From: Seribacter sp963934295 | Lineage (GTDB): Bacteria > Verrucomicrobiota > Verrucomicrobiia > Opitutales > Seribacteraceae | Assembly (NCBI GenBank): GCA_963934295.1 | Contig: CAWVXY010000005.1 | Coordinates: forward strand, 52,961-116,960 | Direction of reading: 5' to 3' | DNA: 64,000 bases | Part shown: positions 26,035 through 34,498 of the stretch, piece by piece | Position numbering within the stretch: the first letter of the stretch is position 1 | How the letters are laid out: every line of letters starts with the position of its first letter | Notes under the pieces: model-generated | Told to the model about the DNA's origin: nothing | What the model saw: only the letters and a program-made list of their open reading frames with translations | Databases searched by the model: none | Program-made: the position numbers and the translations under genes

Positions 26035-27048
26035 TTATTCCCTATTGGACTCCACCTTTAAGCCTCGGCTCATCAAATCTGATAATGCAAGGAGTGGATC
26101 TTTCCCCGAATAAAGAATTTCATAAATCTGAGCTAAGATAGGCATTTCAACACCCTGCTTCTTACATTTATCGAAAAAGCAAGCGGTGGCGGAATAACCT
26201 TCCACAACTGTTTTTTGACTACGAACAATCTCTTCTGGTTTTCCACCTTGGGCCAAAGCCAGACCAAAATTTCTATTTCTACTCCATTCCCCCATACAAG
26301 TTCCAATTAAATCTCCAAAACCACTTAGTCCCAAAAATGATTCACTTTCACCCCCAAGAGAAACTCCAAGATTAATCATCTCACTCATACTTCTCGTAAG
26401 CAAAGCGGCTCTTGCATTATCTCCCAATCCAAGCCCGTCCGAAAGCCCAGTGGCAATCGCGTAAACATTTTTCAAACAACTTCCCAGTGCAACACCAATT
26501 CGATCATCCGATCTATAAATCCTCATACTATCCGAACTTAGACTATTCTGTAGTTGAATTAATTTAGGTTCACCACAGTCCAAGGCAAGTACCATTGCAG
26601 TGGGTTTGCTATCTGCAACATCGTGGGCATGGCTGGGTCCAGTTAGATATCCGGAACTAATTTTCACGCCAAGTTCTTGCTGAATGACTTCATGGGCAAA
26701 CAAATTACTTGTCGGTTCAAGACCCTTACAAAGGGCAAGTCCTCCCTTTAACTTCCATGAATCACCCATGTGTTCAATCACTTGCTTACAACTATCCCTG
26801 AGTGCATGAGAGGGACATGCAAAAAACAAATAATCGCATTCCATAAGAACCGGGCGTAAGGAACAACCAATTTGTAAATCCTGATCAAATTGAATGCCGG
26901 GCAAATAATCTTTATTTTCACGTTCCGATGAAAGAGCCAGTGCGTGTTCTACCCTTCTGGGAATGAGGGACACGGAATGTCCAAGTTTTGAAAGATAAAC
27001 TGCCATCGCAGTCCCCCAAGCACCCGCCCCCAAAACGCAAAAATTCAT
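26035..27048 (-). CDS. gpsA: Glycerol-3-phosphate dehydrogenase [NAD(P)+]
   Basis: 337 residues. The start is the ATG at 27048, which overlaps the panB stop as ATGA and yields the normal N-terminus MNFCVLGAGAWGTAMA with a Rossmann GxGxxG. The catalytic Lys lies in GSCLKNVYAIATG, and GLGLGDNARAALLTR and GLSGFGDLIGTC complete the family motifs. It makes sn-glycerol 3-phosphate from dihydroxyacetone phosphate for phospholipid synthesis. The four-base overlap with panB implies coupled translation of an otherwise unrelated pair; the aldo/keto reductase gene further upstream is coupled in the same way. Confidence 0.94.
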   Translation of the reverse strand: MNFCVLGAGAWGTAMAVYLSKLGHSVSLIPRRVEHALALSSERENKDYLPGIQFDQDLQIGCSLRPVLMECDYLFFACPSHALRDSCKQVIEHMGDSWKLKGGLALCKGLEPTSNLFAHEVIQQELGVKISSGYLTGPSHAHDVADSKPTAMVLALDCGEPKLIQLQNSLSSDSMRIYRSDDRIGVALGSCLKNVYAIATGLSDGLGLGDNARAALLTRSMSEMINLGVSLGGESESFLGLSGFGDLIGTCMGEWSRNRNFGLALAQGGKPEEIVRSQKTVVEGYSATACFFDKCKKQGVEMPILAQIYEILYSGKDPLLALSDLMSRGLKVESNRE

Positions 27049-28136
27049 TTTCGAACTACCTGTCGGCTCCTGATCTTTTGAACATATCCACTTAAGGCAT
27101 TTAAGCCATCCAGCCCCAAGGTTGCACATGGCTTAACAAAAGAAGGAAGCGGACTGGGTGTAAGCCCAAGTAAATCGTGCGTAACCAGTATTTGACCATC
27201 GCATTGATCCCCACTTCCAATACCGATCAAGGGTGGTAATATGTGCCCGGCCAATTGCGTGGCGATTCGTTCGTCCATCATTTCAGCAATTACTGCAAAG
27301 CAACCCGCCTCTTCCAAACTTATGGCATCGGTGTATAGATTATCTGCTTCCTCGCGATCCGTTCCAAATTTTCGATATCCTCCAATGGCCTTTACAGTTT
27401 GTGGTAAAAGACCGATATGCCCCATGACCGGGATTCCCGTGGCGACCAGTTTTTCAATATCATCGGCTATATCTTTTCCACCTTCAATTTTTACCGCATC
27501 AGCCCCATTCTGCATAAGCCTGCGGGCAGAATCGAGCAATCGATCAAAAGACAGACTAGCTTCACCAAAAGGCAAATCTGCAATAACAAGACACCCGGGA
27601 TTACCACGCCTAACCGCAGCAGTGTGATGAACCATATCATTAATAGTCACAGGTATGGTTGTTTCATAACCAAGCAAAGTTGTACCAACCGAATCTCCAA
27701 CAAGAATAAAGTCTACCCCAGCTTTAGAAATAAGCTTGGACATGATCGCATCATAAGCAGTAAGACCAACAATCGAGCGTTTTCCTTTTAAACCAGACAG
27801 GTATTTTGTTGTAGGTTTAATCTCTGATAAATCGATTGGATACCTTCGTGGACTAGGGCTTCTTTTAGGTGGGTGACGATTAACAACGGGAGGTTCGCTG
27901 ATAGCTTGCGGAGTCGCTTTATCCTGCTGAACTTGTTTGGCTGGATCAACACCGGACTCCTCCTTTACGACTTCTTTTTCTTCTTTTTCTTTGGGAGCTT
28001 TTGGTTTCTCTTTTGCCTTGGCAGGTACAGCAGGCTTTTTACGACGCACCGGTTTTTTTGCGGTGGTGGTACTTTTTTCCCTTTTAACTTCTTTTTTTAC
28101 CTCGGGGGTGGCTTTTATTTTTTTTTCTTCAGCCAT
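27045..28136 (-). CDS. panB: Ketopantoate hydroxymethyltransferase with a Lys/Pro-rich N-terminal tail
   Basis: 363 residues from the ATG at 28136. Residues from about 107 onwards are a full PanB barrel: SIVGLTAYDA, FILVGDSVGTTLLGYETT (Mg-binding Asp), ADLPFGE, VKIEGG, MGHIGLLPQ, the Glu in FAVIAEMM, and IGIGSGDQCDGQ (usually IGAG). It transfers a hydroxymethyl group from methylene-tetrahydrofolate to ketoisovalerate for pantothenate. The first ~103 residues are an added low-complexity tail: 19 of the first 60 are Lys, mixed with Pro, Ala and Glu, reminiscent of histone H1 tails. Normal PanB is about 260-280 residues. The start overlaps the upstream AKR gene by 8 bases and the end overlaps gpsA by 4. 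Confidence 0.92.
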   Translation of the reverse strand: MAEEKKIKATPEVKKEVKREKSTTTAKKPVRRKKPAVPAKAKEKPKAPKEKEEKEVVKEESGVDPAKQVQQDKATPQAISEPPVVNRHPPKRSPSPRRYPIDLSEIKPTTKYLSGLKGKRSIVGLTAYDAIMSKLISKAGVDFILVGDSVGTTLLGYETTIPVTINDMVHHTAAVRRGNPGCLVIADLPFGEASLSFDRLLDSARRLMQNGADAVKIEGGKDIADDIEKLVATGIPVMGHIGLLPQTVKAIGGYRKFGTDREEADNLYTDAISLEEAGCFAVIAEMMDERIATQLAGHILPPLIGIGSGDQCDGQILVTHDLLGLTPSPLPSFVKPCATLGLDGLNALSGYVQKIRSRQVVRK

Positions 28137-29127
28137 GGTTAAGTTTTCTTTCAAAATTTATAATATGTTTCATGATCAAATTTTTCTCATCCAAAGAAAG
28201 AATTTTCCCGGAAGCCTCAACCGTTTCAAGAATTTGTCCGCTTTTTCTAGCTCCGACAATAGCGGAAGTAACCATTGGCTGACTTAAAGCCCAGCTCACC
28301 GCAAGTTGGCCCACTGTCATACTTTTCTCATCTGCGATTAATTTCAAATCATCTTGCAGAATAAGAAAGGCTTGTAAACCATCTTTACTATGCAAAGGAC
28401 TCACCACCGGGTGATCGCTCTTATGTTTTCTCCAATCATTCTGTGGAAGCTTTTCCAACCACTCAGCCGATATTTTCCCAGTTAGTAAACCGGAGTGCAT
28501 AGGGCTATATACGACCACACCTGAATTATGTTTTTCCGCCCAGGGTAAAACATCTTTTTCAACCTTACGCTCAAGCATACTGTACATCGGTTGATTCGAT
28601 GTTATAGGTGCAATTTCATGTAATTTTTCCAACTCGGTCTCCCAGCAATTACAAACCCCGGCCCATCTAATTTTGCCTGCCTTTTTTAACTCTTGTAATG
28701 TCTCCCAAGCCTCAATGAGGTTTTCAGCAGGAACGGGCCAATGAATTTGGTAAAGATCAATCCAATCACGCCCCAATCGAACTAATGAACCATCAACTTC
28801 CTCCAATATAGTCTTTCTTGAAATAAAACGCCTTGGTTTATTATCATCTTCAGGAAGGACTCCGCATTTAGTGGCGACAATAACCTGATCATCTTTAAAT
28901 TCCTTTAAAGCTTTTCCCACTGCAATTTCTGCTACTCCAAAACCGTAAGCGTGAGCGGTATCAATCCAGTTAATGCCTTGATCTAAAGCTTCTAAAATAC
29001 TGGCTATGGAATCTTGTTCATCTTGTTTTCCCCATCCCATGCCCCAATCTCCCCCACCAATGGCCCATGTACCAAGACCGATCTCGGTAAGCATTAAGTC
29101 AGAATCCCCTAATTTATTTTTTCTCAT
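28129..29127 (-). CDS. Aldo/keto reductase
   Basis: 332 residues, an AKR (alpha/beta)8-barrel oxidoreductase using NADPH. The catalytic tetrad is visible: Asp and Tyr in WIDTAHAYGFG near residue 52-57, Lys in VIVATKCG near 84, and His in LYQIHWP near 120. The C-terminal cofactor motif is SAIVGARKSGQ. It resembles the general stress/YajO or Gcy-like bacterial groups; the substrate is unknown. ATG start at 29127 with divergent SDR gene 87 bases away. It is the first gene of the tightly overlapping run AKR-panB-gpsA. Confidence 0.88.
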   Translation of the reverse strand: MRKNKLGDSDLMLTEIGLGTWAIGGGDWGMGWGKQDEQDSIASILEALDQGINWIDTAHAYGFGVAEIAVGKALKEFKDDQVIVATKCGVLPEDDNKPRRFISRKTILEEVDGSLVRLGRDWIDLYQIHWPVPAENLIEAWETLQELKKAGKIRWAGVCNCWETELEKLHEIAPITSNQPMYSMLERKVEKDVLPWAEKHNSGVVVYSPMHSGLLTGKISAEWLEKLPQNDWRKHKSDHPVVSPLHSKDGLQAFLILQDDLKLIADEKSMTVGQLAVSWALSQPMVTSAIVGARKSGQILETVEASGKILSLDEKNLIMKHIINFERKLNHG

Positions 29128-29213
29128 TTTGAAATAATTCTTTAATTATAACCAACCCTAACCATAGTAAGACCCTTAATCTAGGTTATTTTAACAACAT
29201 TATATAAATTCAC

Positions 29214-29918
29214 ATGAAAAATATTTTCATAACAGGAGCAAGTCGAGGAATCGGATTTGAAATAGCAAAACAAAACCTAACGCAGGGGAACCATGTAACT
29301 GCAACTTGTCGAAACCCTTCCCAGGCGAAAGAATTGAACTTACTCCAGATTCAAAATAAAGAAAGATTAGATATCATGGAACTGGATGTTGAAGATGAAG
29401 ATTCGATTCGCTTGTGCTTTGACAAACACAAAGAAAAAAACCGCCCTATTGATCTTTTATTTAATAATGCGGGCGTCATCGATTGGAATGACTTATTTGA
29501 AGTGTCAATTTCTTCAGTAGAAAAAATTTACAAAGTAAATCTTATTGGTTGCCTAATGGTTTTACGTCTTGCCATTCCCTGCCTTGAAAAATCAATTGCA
29601 CCCTTAATCATAAATTTATCTTCAAGACTTGGTTCCATCGATTTAAGAGGTGAAACCCAACTTGGCGGAGCAATTGCATACCAATGTTCAAAGGCTGCAT
29701 TAAATATGCTGACAAAACAAGCAGCCATTGACTTAAAGCCTTTGAAAATAAGGGTTATCTCACAAAGCCCGGGTTGGGTAAAAACGGAAATGGGAGGAGT
29801 GAAAGCAAAATATCAAGTTTCCGAGGCTGTTTCCATGATGCTACATTCTTTAAACCAACTACCTTCGGACCAGACCGGTGTTTTTATTGGTGAAGATGGT
29901 AAAGAAATTCCATGGTAA
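29214..29918 (+). CDS. Short-chain dehydrogenase/reductase
   Basis: 234 residues, classical SDR. Cofactor motif ITGASRGIG (residues 6-14), NNAG in LLFNNAGV near 88, catalytic Ser in INLSSRLGS near 135 and the YxxxK in YQCSKAALN near 155. The short C-terminus and the motif arrangement resemble the sniffer/carbonyl-reductase-like group. Substrate unknown. It is the first of four plus-strand genes reaching 31266; the gap to the peroxiredoxin is 48 bases, so read-through is possible. Confidence 0.87.
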   Translation: MKNIFITGASRGIGFEIAKQNLTQGNHVTATCRNPSQAKELNLLQIQNKERLDIMELDVEDEDSIRLCFDKHKEKNRPIDLLFNNAGVIDWNDLFEVSISSVEKIYKVNLIGCLMVLRLAIPCLEKSIAPLIINLSSRLGSIDLRGETQLGGAIAYQCSKAALNMLTKQAAIDLKPLKIRVISQSPGWVKTEMGGVKAKYQVSEAVSMMLHSLNQLPSDQTGVFIGEDGKEIPW

Positions 29919-29966
29919 AGGAAAAAGAAACCTTGTTTTCATCCCAATTAATAACAGAATGATCAA

Positions 29967-30524
29967 ATGAAAATTCAAGCACTTACCATTTTATTTCTTA
30001 TCTGCGTCAAAAGTGCATTTGGATCAATGGCAATTAATGACCAAGTCCCTCATTTTCAGGCAATTAATTCTGAAGGTAAATCTTGGAACTCCAAGAAGTT
30101 CATAGGTCAGAAAAAATTACTCCTTTATTTCTATCCAGCCGCAATGACTGGGGGTTGTACCAAACAGGCATGCGCATACCGGGATGATTTAAAAAAATGG
30201 AACTCCTTGGGAGTTGAAGTCATCGGTATTAGCGGAGATCAACCTTCCAACCTTTCATTATTCAAAAAGGCCGAGAATATTAACTTTACACTACTCTCTG
30301 ACCCAACCGGTAAGATAGCTAAAATATTTAATGTCCCTGTTGGAAAAGGTGGTATAATCGAACGATTTTTCAAGGGAGACAAATATACACTTGAAAGAGG
30401 CGTGACTGTAAAACGATGGACATTTTTAATCTCCCAAACGGGTAAACTTCTTTATAAAAATAATCAAGTCAATGCCGTGAAAGACAGTGAGCAGGTAATG
30501 AACTTCGTGAAATCCAAAAATTAA
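29967..30524 (+). CDS. Exported peroxiredoxin (AhpC/TSA, BCP-like)
   Basis: 185 residues with an N-terminal signal sequence (ALTILFLICVKSAFG) and a thioredoxin-fold peroxiredoxin domain. The peroxidatic Cys lies in YPAAMTGGCTKQACAYRDDL near residue 59, with a second Cys five residues later as in BCP/PrxQ enzymes; MTGGC replaces the usual TPGC. It would reduce peroxides in the periplasm or at the envelope. The stop codon overlaps the start of the YhbY gene in a TAATG, and that gene in turn overlaps a cytoplasmic peroxiredoxin, making a coupled three-gene set. Confidence 0.85.
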   Translation: MKIQALTILFLICVKSAFGSMAINDQVPHFQAINSEGKSWNSKKFIGQKKLLLYFYPAAMTGGCTKQACAYRDDLKKWNSLGVEVIGISGDQPSNLSLFKKAENINFTLLSDPTGKIAKIFNVPVGKGGIIERFFKGDKYTLERGVTVKRWTFLISQTGKLLYKNNQVNAVKDSEQVMNFVKSKN

Positions 30525-30799
30525 TGAGTGAATTAAACACCCCCAAAGGAAAAGAAAGAAGACTTCTAAAATCTTCTGCAAAAATAAGAAGTATCGATGT
30601 GAAAATTGGAAAGAAGGGATTAACCGAGAATGTAATCCTTGAAATTCAAACGGTTTTAAACCGAGATAAAATGGTCAAGGTTTCCTTTAAGGAAGACAGA
30701 CAGAAAAGAATTGAATTAATTGAACTATTACAAAATTCCATCAACTCAACTTTAGTTGAACTGGTCGGAAAAACGGCGACATTCTCCTTAATAAAGTAA
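30524..30799 (+). CDS. yhbY: YhbY-type CRM-domain RNA-binding protein
   Basis: 91 residues forming one CRS1-YhbY (CRM) domain: LLKSSAKIRSIDVKIGKKGLTENVILEI, in which the GKKGLT (GxxG) loop is the RNA-contact motif, followed by MVKVSFKED and a helix-strand ending in TATFSLIK. YhbY associates with pre-50S ribosomal subunits. Its placement between two peroxiredoxin genes, overlapping each by one base (TAATG), is unusual; the coupling should keep the three products in fixed ratio. Confidence 0.88.
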   Translation: MSELNTPKGKERRLLKSSAKIRSIDVKIGKKGLTENVILEIQTVLNRDKMVKVSFKEDRQKRIELIELLQNSINSTLVELVGKTATFSLIK

Positions 30800-31266
30800 T
30801 GCAAAAAGTTTGCCCACTTAAAGAAAATGATTCCGTACCCGAATTCTCAACTACTGATTCAGCCGGAAATCCTATCTCTCAAAAAAAACTTCTGGGCAAA
30901 AAGTATCTTCTTTATTTTTATCCACGGGACAATACGCCTGGTTGTACGGCTCAGGCATGTGGTTTTAAAAATCACTACGATTTCTTTAAAGATAAAAATA
31001 TAGAAATCTTTGGAGTTTCAGGGGATTCAGCAAAGTCCCATCAAAAGTTTATTGATAAATTTCAACTTCCCTTTCCTTTGTTGTTGGATGAAGAGCATGA
31101 AATAGCCAAAGCATTCGGAGTTTGGGGAGAAAAAAAATTTATGGGCCGTATTTTCGAGGGTATACATCGGATGACATTTCTTATTAATGAATCCGGAAAG
31201 ATCGAAAGATCTTTTATCAAAGTGAAAGCCAAATCACACCCAGAAGAACTCGTAAGAGAATTATAA
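30799..31266 (+). CDS. bcp: Thioredoxin-dependent peroxiredoxin, BCP/PrxQ type
   Basis: 155 residues, normal for bacterioferritin comigratory protein, without a signal peptide. The active-site segment is YFYPRDNTPGCTAQACGF near residue 45, carrying the peroxidatic Cys and a resolving Cys five residues further on. GVSGDSAKSHQKF and FPLLLDEEHEIAKAFGVWG follow the canonical pattern. It reduces hydrogen and organic peroxides in the cytoplasm. The start codon overlaps the yhbY stop by one base. It is probably a paralogue of the exported peroxiredoxin two genes upstream. Confidence 0.9.
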   Translation: MQKVCPLKENDSVPEFSTTDSAGNPISQKKLLGKKYLLYFYPRDNTPGCTAQACGFKNHYDFFKDKNIEIFGVSGDSAKSHQKFIDKFQLPFPLLLDEEHEIAKAFGVWGEKKFMGRIFEGIHRMTFLINESGKIERSFIKVKAKSHPEELVREL

Positions 31267-31278
31267 TTTTTTTACGAG

Positions 31279-31301
31279 TTTCGTAATACTCAAATACGAA
31301 A
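31279..31301. terminator. Hairpin between convergent bcp and tpiA
   Basis: TTTCGTA (31279-31285) and TACGAAA (31295-31301) form a perfect 7-bp stem around a 9-base loop in the 44-base gap between two convergent genes. There is no long uridine run on either side, so if it terminates transcription it does so weakly or with Rho. Confidence 0.3.
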
Positions 31302-31310
31302 ATTGTTAAA

Positions 31311-32075
31311 TCAAGCCCCTCGTGCCGCTTCAACTATTCCCGCAAATGCACGGGCAGTCAGGGATGCACCACCAATTAAACCTCCATCAACATCTTCTTG
31401 GGCTAGAAGTCCAGCCGCATTTTCAGGTTTCATAGAACCTCCGTATAAAATACGAATACTTGCGGCAGCTGTTTCTCCAAACATCTCAGTAAGGACCCGG
31501 CGAATTTCCGCGTGCACCTCCTGTGCCATCTCATCCGTCGCAGTCTTACCTGTACCAATAGCCCAAACAGGCTCGTAAGCCAAGACCAAGTTCTCAATGG
31601 AAGAAGTGGGAAAATTCTCCAATCCTTCCCGAACTTGAGAACGAACAACATCTAAAGTGCGTTCAGACTCCCGCTCTTCTAAGGTTTCCCCAATGCAATA
31701 AATGGGTTTCAAATTATTTTCAATAGCGGTAAGAATCTTCTTATTAACGGTCTGATTGGTCTCGCCGTAATACTGTCTTCTTTCACTATGTCCTAAAATG
31801 ACAAAACTTACATAAAGTGCTCTAAGCATTTCAGCAGAAATTTCACCAGTATATGCACCAGAAGCAGCTGCATTCATATCCTGTGCTCCTAGAAGTAATT
31901 GAGATTGCTCAACGGACTCAGAAGCTTTCGATAACGATGTAAAGGGAGGGCAAATACATACCTGAACAGATGTTTCGTCACCCACCATGGAATTAATTTC
32001 CCCAATCAAGTCAACTGTATCAGATACAGTTTTGTTCATTTTCCAGTTGCCTGCTATTAGATATTTGCGAGTCAT
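31311..32075 (-). CDS. tpiA: Triosephosphate isomerase
   Basis: 254 residues. NWKMNKT at the N-terminus (catalytic Lys), LGHSERRQYYGE near 97 (catalytic His), AYEPVWAIGTGKTAT near 170 (catalytic Glu and flexible loop 6) and LYGGSMKPENA near 215 (phosphate binding). It interconverts dihydroxyacetone phosphate and glyceraldehyde 3-phosphate. It lies 26 bases downstream of pgk and is the last gene of the gap-pgk-tpiA series. Dihydroxyacetone phosphate is also the substrate of GpsA and glyceraldehyde 3-phosphate of Dxs, both encoded in this window. Confidence 0.97.
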   Translation of the reverse strand: MTRKYLIAGNWKMNKTVSDTVDLIGEINSMVGDETSVQVCICPPFTSLSKASESVEQSQLLLGAQDMNAAASGAYTGEISAEMLRALYVSFVILGHSERRQYYGETNQTVNKKILTAIENNLKPIYCIGETLEERESERTLDVVRSQVREGLENFPTSSIENLVLAYEPVWAIGTGKTATDEMAQEVHAEIRRVLTEMFGETAAASIRILYGGSMKPENAAGLLAQEDVDGGLIGGASLTARAFAGIVEAARGA

Positions 32076-32101
32076 AAAATTAATTTAAATGGATTAAAAA
32101 A

Positions 32102-33301
32102 CTATTTGCGGTCCAAAATGGAAACTCCGGGTAAATTTTTACCTTCTAAAAACTCCAGGGATGCTCCCCCACCGGTACTCATAAATGACACTGCATTTGA
32201 ATATCCACTTTGGTTGATTGCTTTAACCGAATCTCCTCCGCCAATGATTGAAACCGCGTCTCCATCAGCAACTGCTTTAGCAATAGCAAATGTTCCTTTA
32301 CTCGAATCCGGGATTTCAAAGACCCCCATGGGACCATTCCACAGAACCGTCTGAGCCTTAGCAACTTCCTCTGCGTAGAGAGCAGTTGTTTTGGGTCCAA
32401 TATCAACCCCTTCCCAACCGTCTTCGATGTCTCCCTCAAAAACCTTACTTTCTCCAAGAGTTTTTGCATCAAAGTCCAATGCATTAGTACTTAAAGTATC
32501 AACAGGGAGGAGAAAGCGGACACCTTTTTCTTTCGCTTTCTGCAGGGCAGATTTAGCTAATTCAACTTTATCCGGCTCGCTCAAGCTATCACCCACTTTT
32601 TTTCCATTTGCCAAGGCAAAAGTGTAGGCCATGGCACCACCTATTATAATCACATCTGCCTTATCTAACAGCGAATCGATAACCATAATCTTATCACTCA
32701 CTTTCGCTCCGCCTAGTATCACGGTAAAGGGACGATCAGGAGAAGCAGTTTTTTGACCTAAAAATTCTAGCTCCTTTGCAATTAAATAGCCCGAAACCTT
32801 TACAGGTAAAAGTTCCGCAACGCCATAGGTGGATGCATGGGCACGATGTGCTGTACCAAATGCGTCATTAACAAATACATCGGCTAGGGATGCTAGCTTC
32901 TGTGCAAAAGTTGAATCATTTTCGGTCTCGCCCTTATGAAATCGAAGATTTTCAAGCAAAGCAATTTGGCCATCCTGTAAACCGTCCAATGCATCTTCAA
33001 CTTCTTTGCCAACACAATCATTTAAAAACAAAACAGGCAACCCCAGCTTTTCGGACAAAACAGGCAATACGGGGCTCAGGCTCATTGAATCTACTCGCTC
33101 GCCCTTAGGTCTCCCCAAGTGACTGGCCAAAATTATTTTGGCACCCTGTTCATGAAGTTTTTTGATCGTGGGTAATGCAGCGTTTATCCGAGTATCATCT
33201 GTAACGCTTCCGTCAGCGTCCAAAGGGACATTAAAGTCAACCCGTACAAAAACGCGTTTACCATTTAAATCAATATCATCTATCGTCTTAACAGTGGGCA
33301 T
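32102..33301 (-). CDS. pgk: Phosphoglycerate kinase
   Basis: 399 residues, standard size. RVDFNVPLD near residue 20, SHLGRPKG near 60, the hinge and Lys of VILGGAKVSDK near 200, and the nucleotide-binding C-domain ending SIIGGGDSV and STGGGASLEFLEGK. It transfers phosphate from 1,3-bisphosphoglycerate to ADP. Located 72 bases downstream of gap and 26 upstream of tpiA; the three genes run in pathway-adjacent order, as in many bacteria, and probably form one operon. Confidence 0.97.
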   Translation of the reverse strand: MPTVKTIDDIDLNGKRVFVRVDFNVPLDADGSVTDDTRINAALPTIKKLHEQGAKIILASHLGRPKGERVDSMSLSPVLPVLSEKLGLPVLFLNDCVGKEVEDALDGLQDGQIALLENLRFHKGETENDSTFAQKLASLADVFVNDAFGTAHRAHASTYGVAELLPVKVSGYLIAKELEFLGQKTASPDRPFTVILGGAKVSDKIMVIDSLLDKADVIIIGGAMAYTFALANGKKVGDSLSEPDKVELAKSALQKAKEKGVRFLLPVDTLSTNALDFDAKTLGESKVFEGDIEDGWEGVDIGPKTTALYAEEVAKAQTVLWNGPMGVFEIPDSSKGTFAIAKAVADGDAVSIIGGGDSVKAINQSGYSNAVSFMSTGGGASLEFLEGKNLPGVSILDRK

Positions 33302-33373
33302 ACTAAAAGTTAGTTTAAGATCAAAATTTCGCCGCGTAACCGGCTTTATGTGAAATACCTAAAAGTACTACCT

Positions 33374-34396
33374 TTAAACAAAATGGGCTACCTTCTTGAG
33401 TAGATCTATGCATCGATTACTGTAACCCCATTCATTATCATACCACGAAACAAGTTTAAAAAAGGTATCACTCAATCCCATTCCCGATCCTGCATCAAAG
33501 ATGGATGATGCTGGACAATGAATAAAATCAGAGGATACCACTTCATCTCCGGTGTACTCTAAGATTCCGGCGAGCGAACCTTCAGATGCTTCCTTCATCT
33601 TGGCGCATATTTCCTCGTAGGATGTGGGTTTCTCTGTCTTGACCGTTAAGTCAACTGCAGAAACTGTGGGTGTTGGCACACGAAAAGCCATTCCAGTAAG
33701 CTTTCCCTGCACTTCAGGCAAAACTAATCCAACTGCTTTAGCGGCACCCGTAGTTGAAGGAATGATGTTAATAGCAGCACCTCGACCACCTTTCCAATCT
33801 TTCATGGATGGACCGTCAACGGGCTTTTGGGTGGCAGTGTAACTATGGATCGTGGTCATCAAGCCTTCAACGATACCAAAATTCTCAAGAACTACTTTTA
33901 CCATCGGTGCCAAGCAATTCGTTGTACATGAAGCGTTTGACACAATATGATCATCCGCAACAAGTTCTTCGTCATTAACGCCCAAAACAATAGTTCTCAC
34001 ATCACCTTTGGCTGGGGCAGAAATTATAACTTTCTTAGCTCCAGCTTGCAAATGCCCTTCTGCTGCATCTTTGCTTACAAAAAGTCCTGTCGATTCAATA
34101 ACAATATCTACTCCAAGTTCACCCCAAGGCAACGCAGCTGGACCTTCACGAACAGCCAAGCATTTGATTGTTTGTCCGTTAACAACAAGTGAATCATCAG
34201 TAGGGGCTTCAACCGTTCCGTTAAAACGTCCTTGGGTAGAATCGTATTTTAACAAATAGGCCAAATTATCAGAGGGAACCAAGTCATTGATTGCCACTAC
34301 TTCAAATTTGCTGCCGAGTAATCCTTGATCAACAAGTGCGCGAAAAACTAAACGACCAATGCGGCCGAAACCATTAATTCCAATTTTAATAGACAT
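33374..34396 (-). CDS. gap: Glyceraldehyde-3-phosphate dehydrogenase, type I
   Basis: 340 residues. NAD-binding GINGFGRIGRL at the N-terminus, the active-site Cys in NASCTTNCLAP near residue 155 with the catalytic His in TIHSYTATQ near 180, and WYDNEWGYSNR near 320. It oxidises glyceraldehyde 3-phosphate to 1,3-bisphosphoglycerate with NAD. It is the first gene of the gap-pgk-tpiA series; the 102-base gap to the upstream HDOD gene should hold the promoter, but no convincing match was found. Confidence 0.97.
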   Translation of the reverse strand: MSIKIGINGFGRIGRLVFRALVDQGLLGSKFEVVAINDLVPSDNLAYLLKYDSTQGRFNGTVEAPTDDSLVVNGQTIKCLAVREGPAALPWGELGVDIVIESTGLFVSKDAAEGHLQAGAKKVIISAPAKGDVRTIVLGVNDEELVADDHIVSNASCTTNCLAPMVKVVLENFGIVEGLMTTIHSYTATQKPVDGPSMKDWKGGRGAAINIIPSTTGAAKAVGLVLPEVQGKLTGMAFRVPTPTVSAVDLTVKTEKPTSYEEICAKMKEASEGSLAGILEYTGDEVVSSDFIHCPASSIFDAGSGMGLSDTFFKLVSWYDNEWGYSNRCIDLLKKVAHFV

Positions 34397-34498
34397 TTTG
34401 AATGATATATTTGTGTGTTAGGGTTATAGATTCCGAAAAATGAAGGCAATCCTTAGAAATTGAATTTATTACCAAAAATAGCAAGTATATATGAAAAT

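Noticed and set aside
27049..27129. N-terminal 27-residue extension of GpsA
   Set aside because: The ATGA overlap with panB fixes the start at 27048, directly before the Rossmann motif.
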